The notes under the pieces were generated by a model. The model saw only the letters and a list, made by a program, of their open reading frames with translations, searched no databases and was not told the DNA's origin. This document shows positions 6,740-15,979 of a stretch of 34,233 nt of DNA, piece by piece. Within the stretch, counting starts at the first letter, position 1, and every line of letters starts with the position of its first letter. A program made the position numbers and the translations under genes. The stretch lies in assembly GCA_045537695.1 (NCBI GenBank), contig JAZSQB010000077.1, positions 1-34,233 of the forward strand, given 5' to 3'. The DNA is from RGIG2041 sp045537695 (lineage in GTDB: Bacteria > Bacillota > Clostridia > UBA1381 > UMGS1253).

Positions 6740-8719
6740 TTAGTTTTCCTCCTTGTTCTCTTCCTTGTTCTCTTCCTTGTTCTCTATAGCATTGGTTGTA
6801 GTCTCCACAGTCGGCTGCGTCTTTTCTTGCGCAGACATAACTTCTTCAAGCGGCTGACCGAGAAAAACTTTTTCAAATTCCTCTCCGGTAAGCTTTTCAC
6901 GCTCCAACAAAGTTTTCGCTACACGCTCAAGCTGCTGCATATGTTCGTTTAAAATCTTCTCACAGCGCACGGTTGCATCATCAATGATCTTTTTAATTTC
7001 TCTGTCGATTTTACCGGCAATTTCCTCGCTGTAATCCTTGGCATGACCAAAATCCTTGCCAAGGAATACTTCCTGCGAAGAACCGTAATTAATCGGACCG
7101 AGCTCATCACTCATACCGTATGTTGTAACCATACTACGCGCAATTTTCGTTGCACGCTCAATATCGTTCGATGCGCCTGTACTAATATCATCCAGCGTCA
7201 GCTTTTCTGCAATTCTGCCGCCCAGAAGTACAACGATTTCATCGAGCATTTCTCGCTTAGAGCTGTACCATTTTTCCTCCTGCGGTAAATGGAGCGTATA
7301 CCCGCCTGCCATACCGCGCGGGATAATAGATACCTCGTGCACCGGATCCTGCGAATCCAGGCAACGCGTTGCCACTGCATGACCCGCTTCATGATAAGCT
7401 GTAAGCTTATTTTCTGCATCCGTAATTTTTCTGGATTTTTTCTCTGTGCCAATAACAACCTTCAGCATCGCATCCGCAAGATGACGATTTGAAATTTGCT
7501 TTTCATTCTCTCTCGCCGCAAGCAATGCCGCTTCATTCATTAAGTTTGAAAGATCAGCACCCGTAAAGCCGGAAGTGGATTTTGCTACATCAGCCAGGTC
7601 AACCTCTTCCGCAAGCGGCTTGCCTCTTGCATGTACTTTAAGAATTGCTTCTCTGCCGCGCACGTCCGGTCTGCCGACAACAACCTGTCTGTCAAATCTG
7701 CCCGGTCTCAAAAGTGCCGGGTCTAAAATATCCGGGCGGTTCGTTGCCGCCAGAATAATCACGCCATTGTTTTCTTCAAAACCGTCCATTTCAACCAAAA
7801 GCTGATTGAGTGTCTGCTCACGTTCGTCATGACCGCCGCCGAGACCTGCACCTCTGTGACGACCAACCGCATCAATTTCATCAATAAATACGATACACGG
7901 ACTGTTCTTCTTTGCCTGGTCAAACAAATCGCGTACGCGCGATGCGCCGACACCGACAAACATCTCTACAAAGTCCGAACCACTGATACTGAAAAACGGC
8001 ACACCCGCTTCACCGGCAATTGCCTTGGCCAGCAAGGTTTTACCTGTTCCCGGCGGGCCAACCAACAGCACACCGCGCGGGATTTTCGCGCCTAAATCCG
8101 TAAAACGTTTCGGCTCCTTTAAGAAGGAAACGATTTCTTCAAGCTCCGCCTTTTCTTCATCAGCACCGGCAACATCCTTAAACGTCACTTTCTTTTTAGA
8201 CTCGTGCATCATTTTTGCACGGCTCTTGCCAAAAGACATTGCCTTACCGCCGCCCTGCGACTGGTTCATAAAGAAGAAATAGATAAACACAAGCAAACCT
8301 AATGTACCGAGTATCGGCAAAAGAGATACCCACCACGGCGTTCCCTCCGGCGCTTTGGTAATATAGGTCAGTTTCCCTTCTTTCACCTGCGCTCGGATCG
8401 CGTCGCCGACATCCTGCTCAAAAACCAAAGCATTCGGAATTTCCACTTCAATAATGCTTGCGCCTTTACCGCCGTTACCCTTCTGTGTCGTTGGCTTTCC
8501 TTCTTCTACCGGCGACTGCAACGGATCAGACAATTTCGCAACGGCTACATTGCCGCTGATGGTCAATTCCGTAACTCTCCCCGCCTCTATTTCACGAATC
8601 AAATCGGAGTATACTTTTTTCGTTACAACACTCGGGGTGCCTGATATTGCATAAACAATTACAAGTAAAACCGTAATCAGAACTGCATAAAAGCCTACCC
8701 CTTTTAAATGTCTTTTCAA
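6740..8719 (-). CDS. ftsH: ATP-dependent zinc metalloprotease FtsH
   Basis: FtsH is the membrane-anchored hexameric AAA protease that degrades misfolded and regulatory membrane proteins. The 659-aa protein has a first membrane span near the N-terminus (GFYAVLITVLLVIVYA), an extracytoplasmic domain, a second span (about 130-152), then the AAA module with Walker A GPPGTGKT, Walker B CIVFIDEIDAVG and the second region of homology RPGRFDRQ. The protease zinc site is HEAGHA. The start is the TTG at 8719, which has AAGGGAG 7 nt upstream; a longer open frame to 8812 lacks a ribosome site and adds atypical sequence. The C-terminus ends in a tandem ENKEEN tail encoded by a 12-bp repeat. Confidence 0.96.
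   Translation of the reverse strand: MKRHLKGVGFYAVLITVLLVIVYAISGTPSVVTKKVYSDLIREIEAGRVTELTISGNVAVAKLSDPLQSPVEEGKPTTQKGNGGKGASIIEVEIPNALVFEQDVGDAIRAQVKEGKLTYITKAPEGTPWWVSLLPILGTLGLLVFIYFFFMNQSQGGGKAMSFGKSRAKMMHESKKKVTFKDVAGADEEKAELEEIVSFLKEPKRFTDLGAKIPRGVLLVGPPGTGKTLLAKAIAGEAGVPFFSISGSDFVEMFVGVGASRVRDLFDQAKKNSPCIVFIDEIDAVGRHRGAGLGGGHDEREQTLNQLLVEMDGFEENNGVIILAATNRPDILDPALLRPGRFDRQVVVGRPDVRGREAILKVHARGKPLAEEVDLADVAKSTSGFTGADLSNLMNEAALLAARENEKQISNRHLADAMLKVVIGTEKKSRKITDAENKLTAYHEAGHAVATRCLDSQDPVHEVSIIPRGMAGGYTLHLPQEEKWYSSKREMLDEIVVLLGGRIAEKLTLDDISTGASNDIERATKIARSMVTTYGMSDELGPINYGSSQEVFLGKDFGHAKDYSEEIAGKIDREIKKIIDDATVRCEKILNEHMQQLERVAKTLLEREKLTGEEFEKVFLGQPLEEVMSAQEKTQPTVETTTNAIENKEENKEENKEEN
6751..6786. 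repeat. 12-bp tandem repeat in the 3' end of ftsH
   Basis: Three consecutive copies of CCTTGTTCTCTT (the last with a final A) encode the acidic ENKEEN tail of FtsH on the minus strand. Copy number could vary between strains by replication slippage without breaking the frame. Confidence 0.9.
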
Positions 8720-8780
8720 ATAATCAGCTCCCTTAATAATCTCACTTATGTACAACTTAAAGTATTTTAACACAAATCCA

Positions 8781-8803
8781 GCCGAATTACACCACTTTTC
8801 GGC
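8781..8803 (-). promoter_or_regulatory. Hairpin in the hpt-ftsH gap
   Basis: GCCGAA and TTCGGC form a 6-bp stem with an 11-nt loop in the 106-bp gap between hpt and ftsH. There is no T tract after it, so it is not a standard terminator. It could modulate readthrough or mRNA stability, or be incidental. A weak promoter (TTGTGT-17-TACATA) may lie just downstream. Confidence 0.3.
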
Positions 8804-8825
8804 ATTCTTCACAAATTGTTAAAAT

Positions 8826-9383
8826 TTAATTCTCCTTCTCGTAAACTTCACGTTTCAAAACGCCGATATACGGCAAATTTCTGAATTTCTGTGCATAGTC
8901 CAATCCATAACCGACCACAAACTCGTCCGGAATCTCAAAACCGACGTAATCTACCGGCACTTCCGTTCTTCTTCTGGACGGTTTATCTAAAATTGTGCAT
9001 ATTTTCAAATCCTTCGGCAGACGGGCCAGCAGTAATTCTCTTACATAAGAGAGCGTTACACCGCTGTCAATAATATCTTCAACCAATAATACATTTTTAT
9101 CCTTAATATCCGTGTCCAAATCCTTTGTGATTTTCACTGCGCCAGAGGTCTTCGTAGAGCTACCGTAGCTGGAAACACTCATAAAATCAATCTCAACCGG
9201 TATGCTGAGCTGCTGCATCAGATTCACCGAAAAAATGGTGCCGCCCTTCAGAAGCGTGATTAAAATCACTTCATTTTCCTCGGCATAATCTGCGCTGATT
9301 TTCGTAGCAAGTTCTTTCACTTTTTCCTGCAACTGCTCTTTTGTAATTAATTGACGTTCAATCATTTCTTCATTGAATTTCAC
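8826..9383 (-). CDS. hpt: Hypoxanthine phosphoribosyltransferase
   Basis: Hpt converts hypoxanthine (and usually guanine) plus PRPP to IMP or GMP in purine salvage. The 185-aa protein has the PRPP-binding motif VLLVEDIIDSGVTLSYV (about residues 99-115) with the two acidic residues, the earlier SSYGSSTKTSG loop, and the C-terminal VDYVGFEIPDEFVVGYGLDY with the aromatic base-stacking region. The start is GTG at 9383, preceded by AGGGGGAAG. It overlaps the end of tilS by 14 bp, the classic tilS-hpt-ftsH order of Firmicutes. Confidence 0.95.
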   Translation of the reverse strand: MKFNEEMIERQLITKEQLQEKVKELATKISADYAEENEVILITLLKGGTIFSVNLMQQLSIPVEIDFMSVSSYGSSTKTSGAVKITKDLDTDIKDKNVLLVEDIIDSGVTLSYVRELLLARLPKDLKICTILDKPSRRRTEVPVDYVGFEIPDEFVVGYGLDYAQKFRNLPYIGVLKREVYEKEN

Positions 9384-10749
9384 AGCTCTTCCCCCTATAT
9401 ACGCACTTTATAATTCGTTCACTTTTTTCATCCGCATCAAAGCCTTCACATTTGCGTTTTCCGCAAACCCACAAAATGGTATCTCCACAACAAAGCAGTG
9501 GCCAGTCATCGCGCAAATGCTTCGGTATTTTTGCATCAATAAAATATTCTTTCAGTTTTTTTGTGCCTGCTAAACCTTTCAGCTGCAAAACATCTCCCGC
9601 TCTGCGATTGCGGATGCATATCAAGCCTTCCAATTTGTCCAAATCAAAATACACACAATCCGGCAATTCTTTGCCAAGGCTATCTGCCGGCTCTATCCAC
9701 ACGCTACCGTTGGCAAGTACAATTTCACACGGAAACGCTTCTCCCGTAAAATATTGGTACGGCGTAGCTGCGCTTTTCTTTCCAAGAACAAGGCGTGCAT
9801 TCTGTTCCATCCTGGCACAATAGCCAAATGGCAGGTCCACAGACTTGCCGACTTCCTTCTCTCTGCATAATGCATCGCAGCGCAGTATGGTATCAAACGG
9901 AATATCCTGCGATTGCCCGATACACATCGCAATTGCTTGTTTCATCAGGCGAAGCGAAACAGCTTGCTGTTCGGGATAATTCTTCGTATGAACTACATAA
10001 TAATTCCCTGAACGGCATATGCGCTCTTTTTCATACGAATCCGTAAGTTCAGCAAAAAACTGCGCATCTTTTTGCAAAAGAGACGTTGTCTGCAGCATCG
10101 TCTCCACAAAATTCGGATTATATGCCTCAATAAGTTTAGGAAGCAAATCGTGACGAATGCGATTTCTTAAATAGGCGTCCTCTAAATTTGTACTGTCCGT
10201 CACATACGAAAGATTGTTTTTTGTAATATACTCCTCAATCTCTTCACGCGACACACTCAAAAGTGGACGAATAATCTTATCGCGCATCGGCAAAATGCCG
10301 CGCAACCCATCCAGACCGCTGCCACGCAGCAAATGCATCAAGACCGTTTCTGCCTGGTCATTTGCATTGTGCGCAACGGCAATTTTAGTGTAGGCATATT
10401 TTTCTGTTAAAACATCAAAAGTAGTATAGCGCGCCTCGCGTGCCGCTGTTTCGATGCTAATATTTTTCTCTTGTGCAAGTGCAGTTACATCCACACTCTC
10501 CGTATGCAGGCGCACACATAAAGTTTCGCAAAGCTCTGCACAAAAATCGGCATCTCTCAGTGCCTCTTCGCCACGCAAATTATGATTTATATGCACAGCA
10601 TCCACATCTATCAAAAAATGCGCTTTCATCTGCAGTATCATGTGCAAAAGACATACAGAGTCCGCACCGCCGGAAAGCGCAACCAATACCCTGTCACCGT
10701 CTTTGAGCAGTCCGTTTTCTGCCGTAAATTGTAAAACTTTATTTACCAC
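9370..10749 (-). CDS. tilS: tRNA(Ile)-lysidine synthase TilS
   Basis: TilS uses ATP to attach lysine to C34 of tRNA-Ile(CAU), making lysidine and switching the codon read to AUA. The 459-aa protein starts with the PP-loop ATPase domain, motif LSGGADSVCLLHM (about 24-36), then HNANDQAETVLMHLLRGSG and IRPLLSVSREEIEEYI, all characteristic. The C-terminal TilS_C domain includes LKEYFIDAKIPKHLRDDWP. The GTG start at 10749 overlaps the dnaB stop by 7 bp, so it should be translationally coupled to dnaB. It is an essential gene in most bacteria. Confidence 0.95.
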   Translation of the reverse strand: MVNKVLQFTAENGLLKDGDRVLVALSGGADSVCLLHMILQMKAHFLIDVDAVHINHNLRGEEALRDADFCAELCETLCVRLHTESVDVTALAQEKNISIETAAREARYTTFDVLTEKYAYTKIAVAHNANDQAETVLMHLLRGSGLDGLRGILPMRDKIIRPLLSVSREEIEEYITKNNLSYVTDSTNLEDAYLRNRIRHDLLPKLIEAYNPNFVETMLQTTSLLQKDAQFFAELTDSYEKERICRSGNYYVVHTKNYPEQQAVSLRLMKQAIAMCIGQSQDIPFDTILRCDALCREKEVGKSVDLPFGYCARMEQNARLVLGKKSAATPYQYFTGEAFPCEIVLANGSVWIEPADSLGKELPDCVYFDLDKLEGLICIRNRRAGDVLQLKGLAGTKKLKEYFIDAKIPKHLRDDWPLLCCGDTILWVCGKRKCEGFDADEKSERIIKCVYRGKSCEIQ

Positions 10750-12092
10750 TCTTCATCACCACTGCCGCGTTGGTCATCCAAGTGCATAAATTTTGTATGT
10801 GCACCATCCCACCACAGCTTAATTGTGCCAACCTCACCGTTTCTGTGTTTTGCAATAATACATTCTGCAATATTCTTTTCCGGGCTATCCGGATTGTAGT
10901 AATCATCTCTGTACAAAAACATAACGATATCCGCATCCTGCTCAATCGCACCGGATTCACGAAGGTCAGAAAGCATCGGACGCTTGTTCGTTCTGCTTTC
11001 CGGTCCGCGCGAAAGCTGCGAAAGGCAGACAATCGGTACTTCAATTTCTTTTGCCAGAATTTTCAGCGAACGCGAAATGTCCGCCACTTCATTTTGTCGG
11101 TTATCGGCTTTAGAACCACTTTGCATCAACTGTAAATAGTCGATAACAATCAAACCAAGATTGTGCTGCTGCTTGAGTCTGCGGCATTTTGCACGTATTT
11201 CCGCAACGGTTACCGTAGAGGTATCATCTATAAAAATCGGTGCTTTTTCCATGCGTGCCAAATGCTCACCAATATTTGCCCAGTCATTTGCATCCAATGT
11301 ACCCTCTTTCAGCTTCGTACCGCTGACAAGCGCTTCTGAGCAAATAATACGGCTGGTTAGCTGTTCTTTTGACATTTCTAGGTTAAAAATCGCAGTGGTT
11401 ACGTTATTACGGATAGCGGCATTCTGCGCAATATTGAGCGCAAAACTCGTTTTTCCCATTGCCGGTCGCGCCGCAATCAAAATCAAGTCGGTTTTTTGCA
11501 AACCGGATGTCATTTGGTCTAAATAACCAAAGCCGGTAGGTACACCCGTAACTTTACCCTTTTTCGCAGCCATTTCCTGCATCATTTTAAAGCTGTCGCC
11601 CAAAAGCTCGCGAATAGGCACTACGCTTTTGGAATCCTTACCCTGTAGAATATCAAAAATCTGTTTTTCAGCTTGTTCGAGTACAAAACCGGCATCGTTT
11701 ACCCCTTCGTAGCCCATATTCACAATGTTTTCACCGGCTTCAATTATACGACGAAGCAGTGCCTTTTCCGAAACAATTTGTGCATATTGCGAAATATTCG
11801 CCACCGTTGGCACGCTCGCCGCCATATTAGACAAATATCCGATACCGCCTATCGCATCCAACTGCCCGTTTTTCTTTAAAGCATCCGTCACAGTTACGAT
11901 ATCAATTGGCATATTTGTGTTAAACAGGTCTTGCATAACAGCAAAAATAACACGGTTGTGATCGAAATAAAAATCCGCTTCGCGGACAATTTCACTCGCC
12001 ACCGCAATACTGTTTCTGTCAATTAAAATCGCACCCAATACAGATTGTTCAGCTTCCATACTGTACGGCATGGTTCTTCCTGCTAAATCCAT
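10743..12092 (-). CDS. dnaB: Replicative DNA helicase DnaB
   Basis: DnaB is the hexameric 5'-3' helicase that opens the replication fork (called DnaC in Bacillus). The 449-aa protein has the helical N-terminal domain with MPYSMEAEQSVLGAIL at its start and a RecA-like C-terminal domain with Walker A ARPAMGKTSFALNIA (about residue 208), Walker B LIVIDYLQLM, and the C-terminal DIVMFLYRDDYY and RNGEVGTIKLWW. There is no intein. The ATG follows AAGGAG by 10 nt and lies 14 bp after the rplI stop, matching the conserved rplI-dnaB order. Confidence 0.97.
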   Translation of the reverse strand: MDLAGRTMPYSMEAEQSVLGAILIDRNSIAVASEIVREADFYFDHNRVIFAVMQDLFNTNMPIDIVTVTDALKKNGQLDAIGGIGYLSNMAASVPTVANISQYAQIVSEKALLRRIIEAGENIVNMGYEGVNDAGFVLEQAEKQIFDILQGKDSKSVVPIRELLGDSFKMMQEMAAKKGKVTGVPTGFGYLDQMTSGLQKTDLILIAARPAMGKTSFALNIAQNAAIRNNVTTAIFNLEMSKEQLTSRIICSEALVSGTKLKEGTLDANDWANIGEHLARMEKAPIFIDDTSTVTVAEIRAKCRRLKQQHNLGLIVIDYLQLMQSGSKADNRQNEVADISRSLKILAKEIEVPIVCLSQLSRGPESRTNKRPMLSDLRESGAIEQDADIVMFLYRDDYYNPDSPEKNIAECIIAKHRNGEVGTIKLWWDGAHTKFMHLDDQRGSGDEEW

Positions 12093-12106
12093 AACAATAA
12101 CGCTCC

Positions 12107-12553
12107 TTATTGCGCTTCAACAATTACATCCAGACTTGCAGTTACTTCAGGATAAATGCGCACTTCCACCTTCGTTGTGCCAATCTGCTTAATACCGTCC
12201 GGCATATGGAACTTCTTTTTATCAATAACAATGTGCTGCTGCATTTTCAGCGCCTCAGCAACATCCTTATTCGTGATAGAGCCGAAAAGCTTGCCATTAT
12301 CGCCTGCTTTTGCAGTCAATTTTACAGAAAGCTTATCAATCTTTTCCTTCAGCTCCTTTGCCTGCTCAAGCTCCTGCCCTTTATGGAAAGCATCGGCTTC
12401 CTTCTTGCCACGAATATCATTTAAATTGCTCGCAGTTGCCTCAATCGCAAGCTTGCGTCCAAGCAAAAAGTTACGTGCGTAACCATCAGAAACTTCCTTA
12501 ATATCACCTTTTTTACCCTGTCCTTTTACATCCTGCAAAAAAATTACTTTCAA
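12107..12553 (-). CDS. rplI: 50S ribosomal protein L9
   Basis: The 148-aa protein begins with the L9 signature MKVIFLQDVKGQGKKGDIKEVSDGYARNFLL-type N-domain, then a long connecting helix and a C-domain with GKLFGSITNKDVAEAL. L9 binds 23S rRNA near the base of the L1 stalk. The start codon is TTG at 12553 with GGAG 9 nt upstream. The length is exactly that of the family. Confidence 0.97.
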   Translation of the reverse strand: MKVIFLQDVKGQGKKGDIKEVSDGYARNFLLGRKLAIEATASNLNDIRGKKEADAFHKGQELEQAKELKEKIDKLSVKLTAKAGDNGKLFGSITNKDVAEALKMQQHIVIDKKKFHMPDGIKQIGTTKVEVRIYPEVTASLDVIVEAQ

Positions 12554-12588
12554 CGTATATCACTCCAATTTCATCATTTAAAAATTAC

Positions 12589-14595
12589 TTATTCCGTCTG
12601 TTCGTTGAAATATGCCTCCAACGCTTCTAAAAGCATCTGCTTAGCCTCAATTATATCTACATCACGAAGCTGCGTACCTGCCACAGTCATATGACCGCCG
12701 CCACCCAGTTTTTCCAGGATAACCTGCACATTGACTCTGCCCCAGGAACGACCGCTGATTAAAATCTGCTCTTCTGCAAGCACAATCGCAAAGGCACACT
12801 CCACAGCATCAACATTCAACATTTCATCCGCTGCCTGCGCTGCAATTACACTCGGATCGCTAAGCGGCTCGTCACAAACCGAAATGGCTACATGCTTATG
12901 CACCATCTCCATACGGCTTACAATAGCGGCGCGACTGTTGTACTGCTCCAAATCTGACTGAAACATGCGTTTAACCGTTGTCGTATCCACACCGTGCTTT
13001 CTCAAAAACGATGCGGCATCAAATGTGCGCACGCCGGTTTTAAAAGTGAAATTCTTTGTATCTAAGCAAATGCCCGCATACACCGCTTCTGCCTCCTGTC
13101 TGGTCAATGCCACACGGTTGTCGGTGTACTGCAAGAGCTCCGCAACCATTTCACACGTTGACGAAGCATACGGCTCATGATACACAAGCGAACAGTTTTC
13201 AATAAATTCCGTACTTCTGCGATGGTGGTCAATCATAATGATTTCACCGGCTTTTTCCAAAAGCGCACTATTTTCCGTCAAACTCGGACGGTGCGTATCC
13301 ACCACAATCAGCAATGTTTCTTCATCCACAAGCGCCTCTGCATCCTGCGGTGTAACAAACATACCTTCGCAATCCTCCTGTGCACGCAGATTGTTAATTA
13401 CATTATCAATACCACTGCCGTGTTCACCGCAAACGATGTAAACCGGTATTTTTCTGTTTTTCACAGCACGTGACAAACCAACAGCCGCACCAATGGCGTC
13501 AAAGTCCGGATTTTTATGTCCCATAATTACCACACGCTGCTTGCTTGTAAGCAACTGACGAAGTGCATAGGCAATGACACGCGATTTTACGCGCGTGCTC
13601 TTTTCGTGCTCCTTGGTTTTACCACCGTAAAACTTAAACTGCGCCTCATCCTTGATTACGGCCTGATCACCGCCGCGACCGAGCGACATATCGAGTGCCA
13701 TACGGGAATATCTGTCATTTACAGTGATATCTTCACCACCGGTACCAATACCGATACTGATGGTCACCGGTACTTTATTGCCCTCATTGAGCTCTCGCAC
13801 GCGCTCAAGCACGCTAAATTTGCCATCAACGAGCTTGCTTAAATAGCGATGTTCAAAGAAAAACAAATAGCGATCACGCTCTGTTTTTTTCAAAATACCG
13901 GACACGCCGGAAAGCCACTCGTTTACCTTGCGGTCAACGGACGATATGAGCTGCGGCTTTGCAGCATCCTCCATATTGTTCAAAACATCATCATAGTTAT
14001 CAATCATAATGATGGCAACATCTGTTTTTTCATTTAAATACTTACTGCGAAGCGCATTCGTTTCCGTTACATCCAACCAATACAAAAGCACCAGATATTC
14101 ATTACTCTGCGTTAAATCCGGCTTAATAATACTACCCGAAACGCTATATTCATTGTCATTATAGGTTACATCGAGTGAAATACCTTCATGCATACGCAAT
14201 ACATCGCTCCACTTCAAATCTTCCATAATTTCCGTGATGTATTTTTCATAGAGATTTTCACCTTTGACAATTTTGCCGAAATCCTGATTGTACCAAGATA
14301 CTTTACCGTCGAGCTGCGTGACTACCATCGGGAACGGAAAGTTCATCAGCGTATCCTTGGTTGCCGAGTCCATATGCTCACTGAGCTTTTTCGCATACTC
14401 CGCAACATCGCGCGCCCTATACTTCTTTTCCATAAAGTTTAAAAGCACCAACACCAAAAACAGCACCGCTTCCGCTATCGCCAAGCCATACTGCGAAGGG
14501 CTGGTCACAAATGTGAGCACTGCGCAAACAAGCACGCACCACTGCGCCACACTCATCGCGCTATTGAGTCGTCTGAGAAAATATTTACTTTTCAT
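12589..14595 (-). CDS. gdpP: Cyclic-di-AMP phosphodiesterase GdpP (DHH family)
   Basis: GdpP hydrolyses the second messenger c-di-AMP to pApA and thereby affects osmolyte transport, wall stress and beta-lactam tolerance. The 668-aa protein has two N-terminal membrane spans (about 14-55), a PAS-like domain, a degenerate GGDEF domain (around ISIGIGTGG and ALDMSLGRGGDQA, lacking the active signature), then the DHH phosphoesterase with GHKNPDFDAIGAA, VVDTHRPS and IDHHRRS, and DHHA1 with GGGGHMTVAGTQL. Catalytic Asp and His residues appear intact. The ATG at 14595 overlaps the yybS stop by one base (TGATG). The order yybS-gdpP-rplI-dnaB is conserved in Firmicutes. Confidence 0.95.
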   Translation of the reverse strand: MKSKYFLRRLNSAMSVAQWCVLVCAVLTFVTSPSQYGLAIAEAVLFLVLVLLNFMEKKYRARDVAEYAKKLSEHMDSATKDTLMNFPFPMVVTQLDGKVSWYNQDFGKIVKGENLYEKYITEIMEDLKWSDVLRMHEGISLDVTYNDNEYSVSGSIIKPDLTQSNEYLVLLYWLDVTETNALRSKYLNEKTDVAIIMIDNYDDVLNNMEDAAKPQLISSVDRKVNEWLSGVSGILKKTERDRYLFFFEHRYLSKLVDGKFSVLERVRELNEGNKVPVTISIGIGTGGEDITVNDRYSRMALDMSLGRGGDQAVIKDEAQFKFYGGKTKEHEKSTRVKSRVIAYALRQLLTSKQRVVIMGHKNPDFDAIGAAVGLSRAVKNRKIPVYIVCGEHGSGIDNVINNLRAQEDCEGMFVTPQDAEALVDEETLLIVVDTHRPSLTENSALLEKAGEIIMIDHHRRSTEFIENCSLVYHEPYASSTCEMVAELLQYTDNRVALTRQEAEAVYAGICLDTKNFTFKTGVRTFDAASFLRKHGVDTTTVKRMFQSDLEQYNSRAAIVSRMEMVHKHVAISVCDEPLSDPSVIAAQAADEMLNVDAVECAFAIVLAEEQILISGRSWGRVNVQVILEKLGGGGHMTVAGTQLRDVDIIEAKQMLLEALEAYFNEQTE

Positions 14596-15497
14596 CAAAT
14601 ATCGCCTCTTTTCCTATTTCGAAACTGCAAAAATGTATCCATTACACCCACAACAAACGCCGCAGGTGTTATAAACGAAAAAAACCATACTAAGACTATA
14701 TACCATATGATCCGCACGCCGGAAGAGCGCACACGGGAAATCCATGTAGCAAACACAGCAAAACCACAGATAATAATATAACTCGCTAAAACCATCATCA
14801 AGTTTGCAGCAAGGGTTCCGATAATACCCGTATCCGCAAATGCAACAATTGCAGCAATCGCAAGCACAAGCATACTGCTCTTCTTTGCATACAGGTCTTT
14901 AAAGCACGGATAAAGCGCTGCAAGCGCCGGTTCAGTTTTTCTAAGCAACGCAAGAAGCACCCAAAACATTTCGTATGCAAACAAAGCAACTGACAAAACA
15001 AGCATCGCCGGCATATACATCTGCAGCACTTCCAAAATTGCCGCACTCTCTGCCGCTGGCAAACCAATTTGTTCTACCACTTGCGTCATATCCTGCACAA
15101 GTGTCTGCACCGCAATTTCACCTTCACTTGTCCGCGACAAAATCCAAGGGCCAATGCATTCTATTGCAGTCAACAGGACGCCTGTTGCTGTCACTATATT
15201 AAGGATAGTCTTTTTTCTCTTGACACATACACCCATCATAATCGCCGGTAAAACAACCACAAAAGCACTAACATGAAAGCCACCGGCAAGAAAGCTGTAA
15301 AACAACACAATACAAACGCATTGAAGCAGCATATGCTTACCGCCAAGACGAATAAAGCTGTACGCCAAAAGGGCCGGTAATAAAATCAGCGAAATGATGT
15401 CCGCCAACCCGACAAAACCTGCCGTTAAAGCCATAACTGCAAGCGCAACATATATGAATGCTATTTCTGATTTTGTAACAATCTTTTTTTCGTCCAA
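14595..15497 (-). CDS. YybS-type DUF2232 membrane protein
   Basis: This 300-aa protein has about eight hydrophobic spans and the DUF2232 layout: a short cytoplasmic N-terminus (MDEKKIVTKSE), paired helices, a loop near KRKKTILNI, and a final span followed by the basic tail FRNRKRGDI. Its function is unknown; the family nearly always sits before gdpP and rplI. The start is TTG at 15497, preceded by AAGGAAGG 8 nt upstream. It is the first gene after the promoter at 15568-15596 and is translationally joined to gdpP. Confidence 0.88.
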   Translation of the reverse strand: MDEKKIVTKSEIAFIYVALAVMALTAGFVGLADIISLILLPALLAYSFIRLGGKHMLLQCVCIVLFYSFLAGGFHVSAFVVVLPAIMMGVCVKRKKTILNIVTATGVLLTAIECIGPWILSRTSEGEIAVQTLVQDMTQVVEQIGLPAAESAAILEVLQMYMPAMLVLSVALFAYEMFWVLLALLRKTEPALAALYPCFKDLYAKKSSMLVLAIAAIVAFADTGIIGTLAANLMMVLASYIIICGFAVFATWISRVRSSGVRIIWYIVLVWFFSFITPAAFVVGVMDTFLQFRNRKRGDI

Positions 15498-15567
15498 CCT
15501 GGTTGCCTTCCTTCAAATTTACGCCAAAACGGCAGATTAACCCATATTAAACATAAAAATATATACT

Positions 15568-15596
15568 ATAATATCACATTAATTTATTTTAGTCAA
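15568..15596 (-). promoter_or_regulatory. Promoter of the yybS-gdpP-rplI-dnaB-tilS-hpt run
   Basis: On the minus strand TTGACT (15591-15596) and TATTAT (15568-15573) are separated by 17 bp, each one mismatch from consensus, about 70 bp before the TTG start of the yybS-like gene. Confidence 0.75.
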
Positions 15597-15625
15597 ATTT
15601 TTATAGAAAATATTTTCATTTCAAT

Positions 15626-15658
15626 AAAAAAAGGCCATTCAAAAGAACAGCCTTTTTT
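15626..15658 (-). terminator. Terminator directly after tRNA-Arg
   Basis: Immediately past the tRNA CCA end, an A-rich/GGC arm pairs through a 15-bp stem (two G-U wobbles) with GAATGGCC followed by seven Ts on the minus strand. It is a strong intrinsic terminator, ending about 30 bp before the promoter of the next operon. Confidence 0.9.
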
Positions 15659-15735
15659 TGGCACGCCTGATGCGATTCGAACGCACGACCTCCAGAGTCG
15701 GAGTCTGACACTCTATCCAACTGAGCTACAGGCGC
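15659..15735 (-). tRNA. tRNA-Arg (anticodon CCG), CCA encoded
   Basis: The minus-strand sequence folds into a full cloverleaf: acceptor GCGCCTG/CAGGCGT, D arm GCTC/GAGT, anticodon stem TCAGA/TCTGG with loop CTCCGAC (anticodon CCG, reading CGG), a five-base variable loop, and T arm GTGCG-TTCGAAT-CGCAT. The discriminator is G and the 3' CCA is genome-encoded. It stands alone between its own promoter and terminator. Confidence 0.96.
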
Positions 15736-15751
15736 ATATAACAGCCTCTAT

Positions 15752-15780
15752 AGTTTAACTTGTTTTTTTCTCTTTGTCAA
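15752..15780 (-). promoter_or_regulatory. Promoter of tRNA-Arg
   Basis: On the minus strand TTGACA (15775-15780), a 17-bp spacer and TAAACT (15752-15757) lie about 17 bp before the mature tRNA 5' end. Confidence 0.75.
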
Positions 15781-15930
15781 GATAACCACAAGAAAACTTA
15801 TATTTTGTGTATACAATTTCGAATTACAAAATAATGACTTCACATAAATCCATCTCCCGCATCCATGCTTAGATTCAAACAAATTGACAGCTCCAACATC
15901 AGCGTTATCGAAGAAGCATAAAAATATACA

Positions 15931-15962
15931 AAAATTCCTTATCCATTCGGATAAGGAATTTT
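15931..15962 (-). terminator. Terminator after the CD1247-type gene
   Basis: A perfect 14-bp stem (15931-15944 with 15949-15962) has an ATTC loop and a T-rich tail on the minus strand, 18 bp past the stop codon. The arms start and end in A/T runs, so it may also stop plus-strand transcription. Confidence 0.9.
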
Positions 15963-15979
15963 TAACGTTTACTTAAAAA

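Noticed and set aside
12589..14595. Active diguanylate cyclase, from the GGDEF region of the c-di-AMP phosphodiesterase
   Set aside because: The GGDEF signature is degenerate, as usual in GdpP, while the DHH/DHHA1 catalytic motifs are intact.
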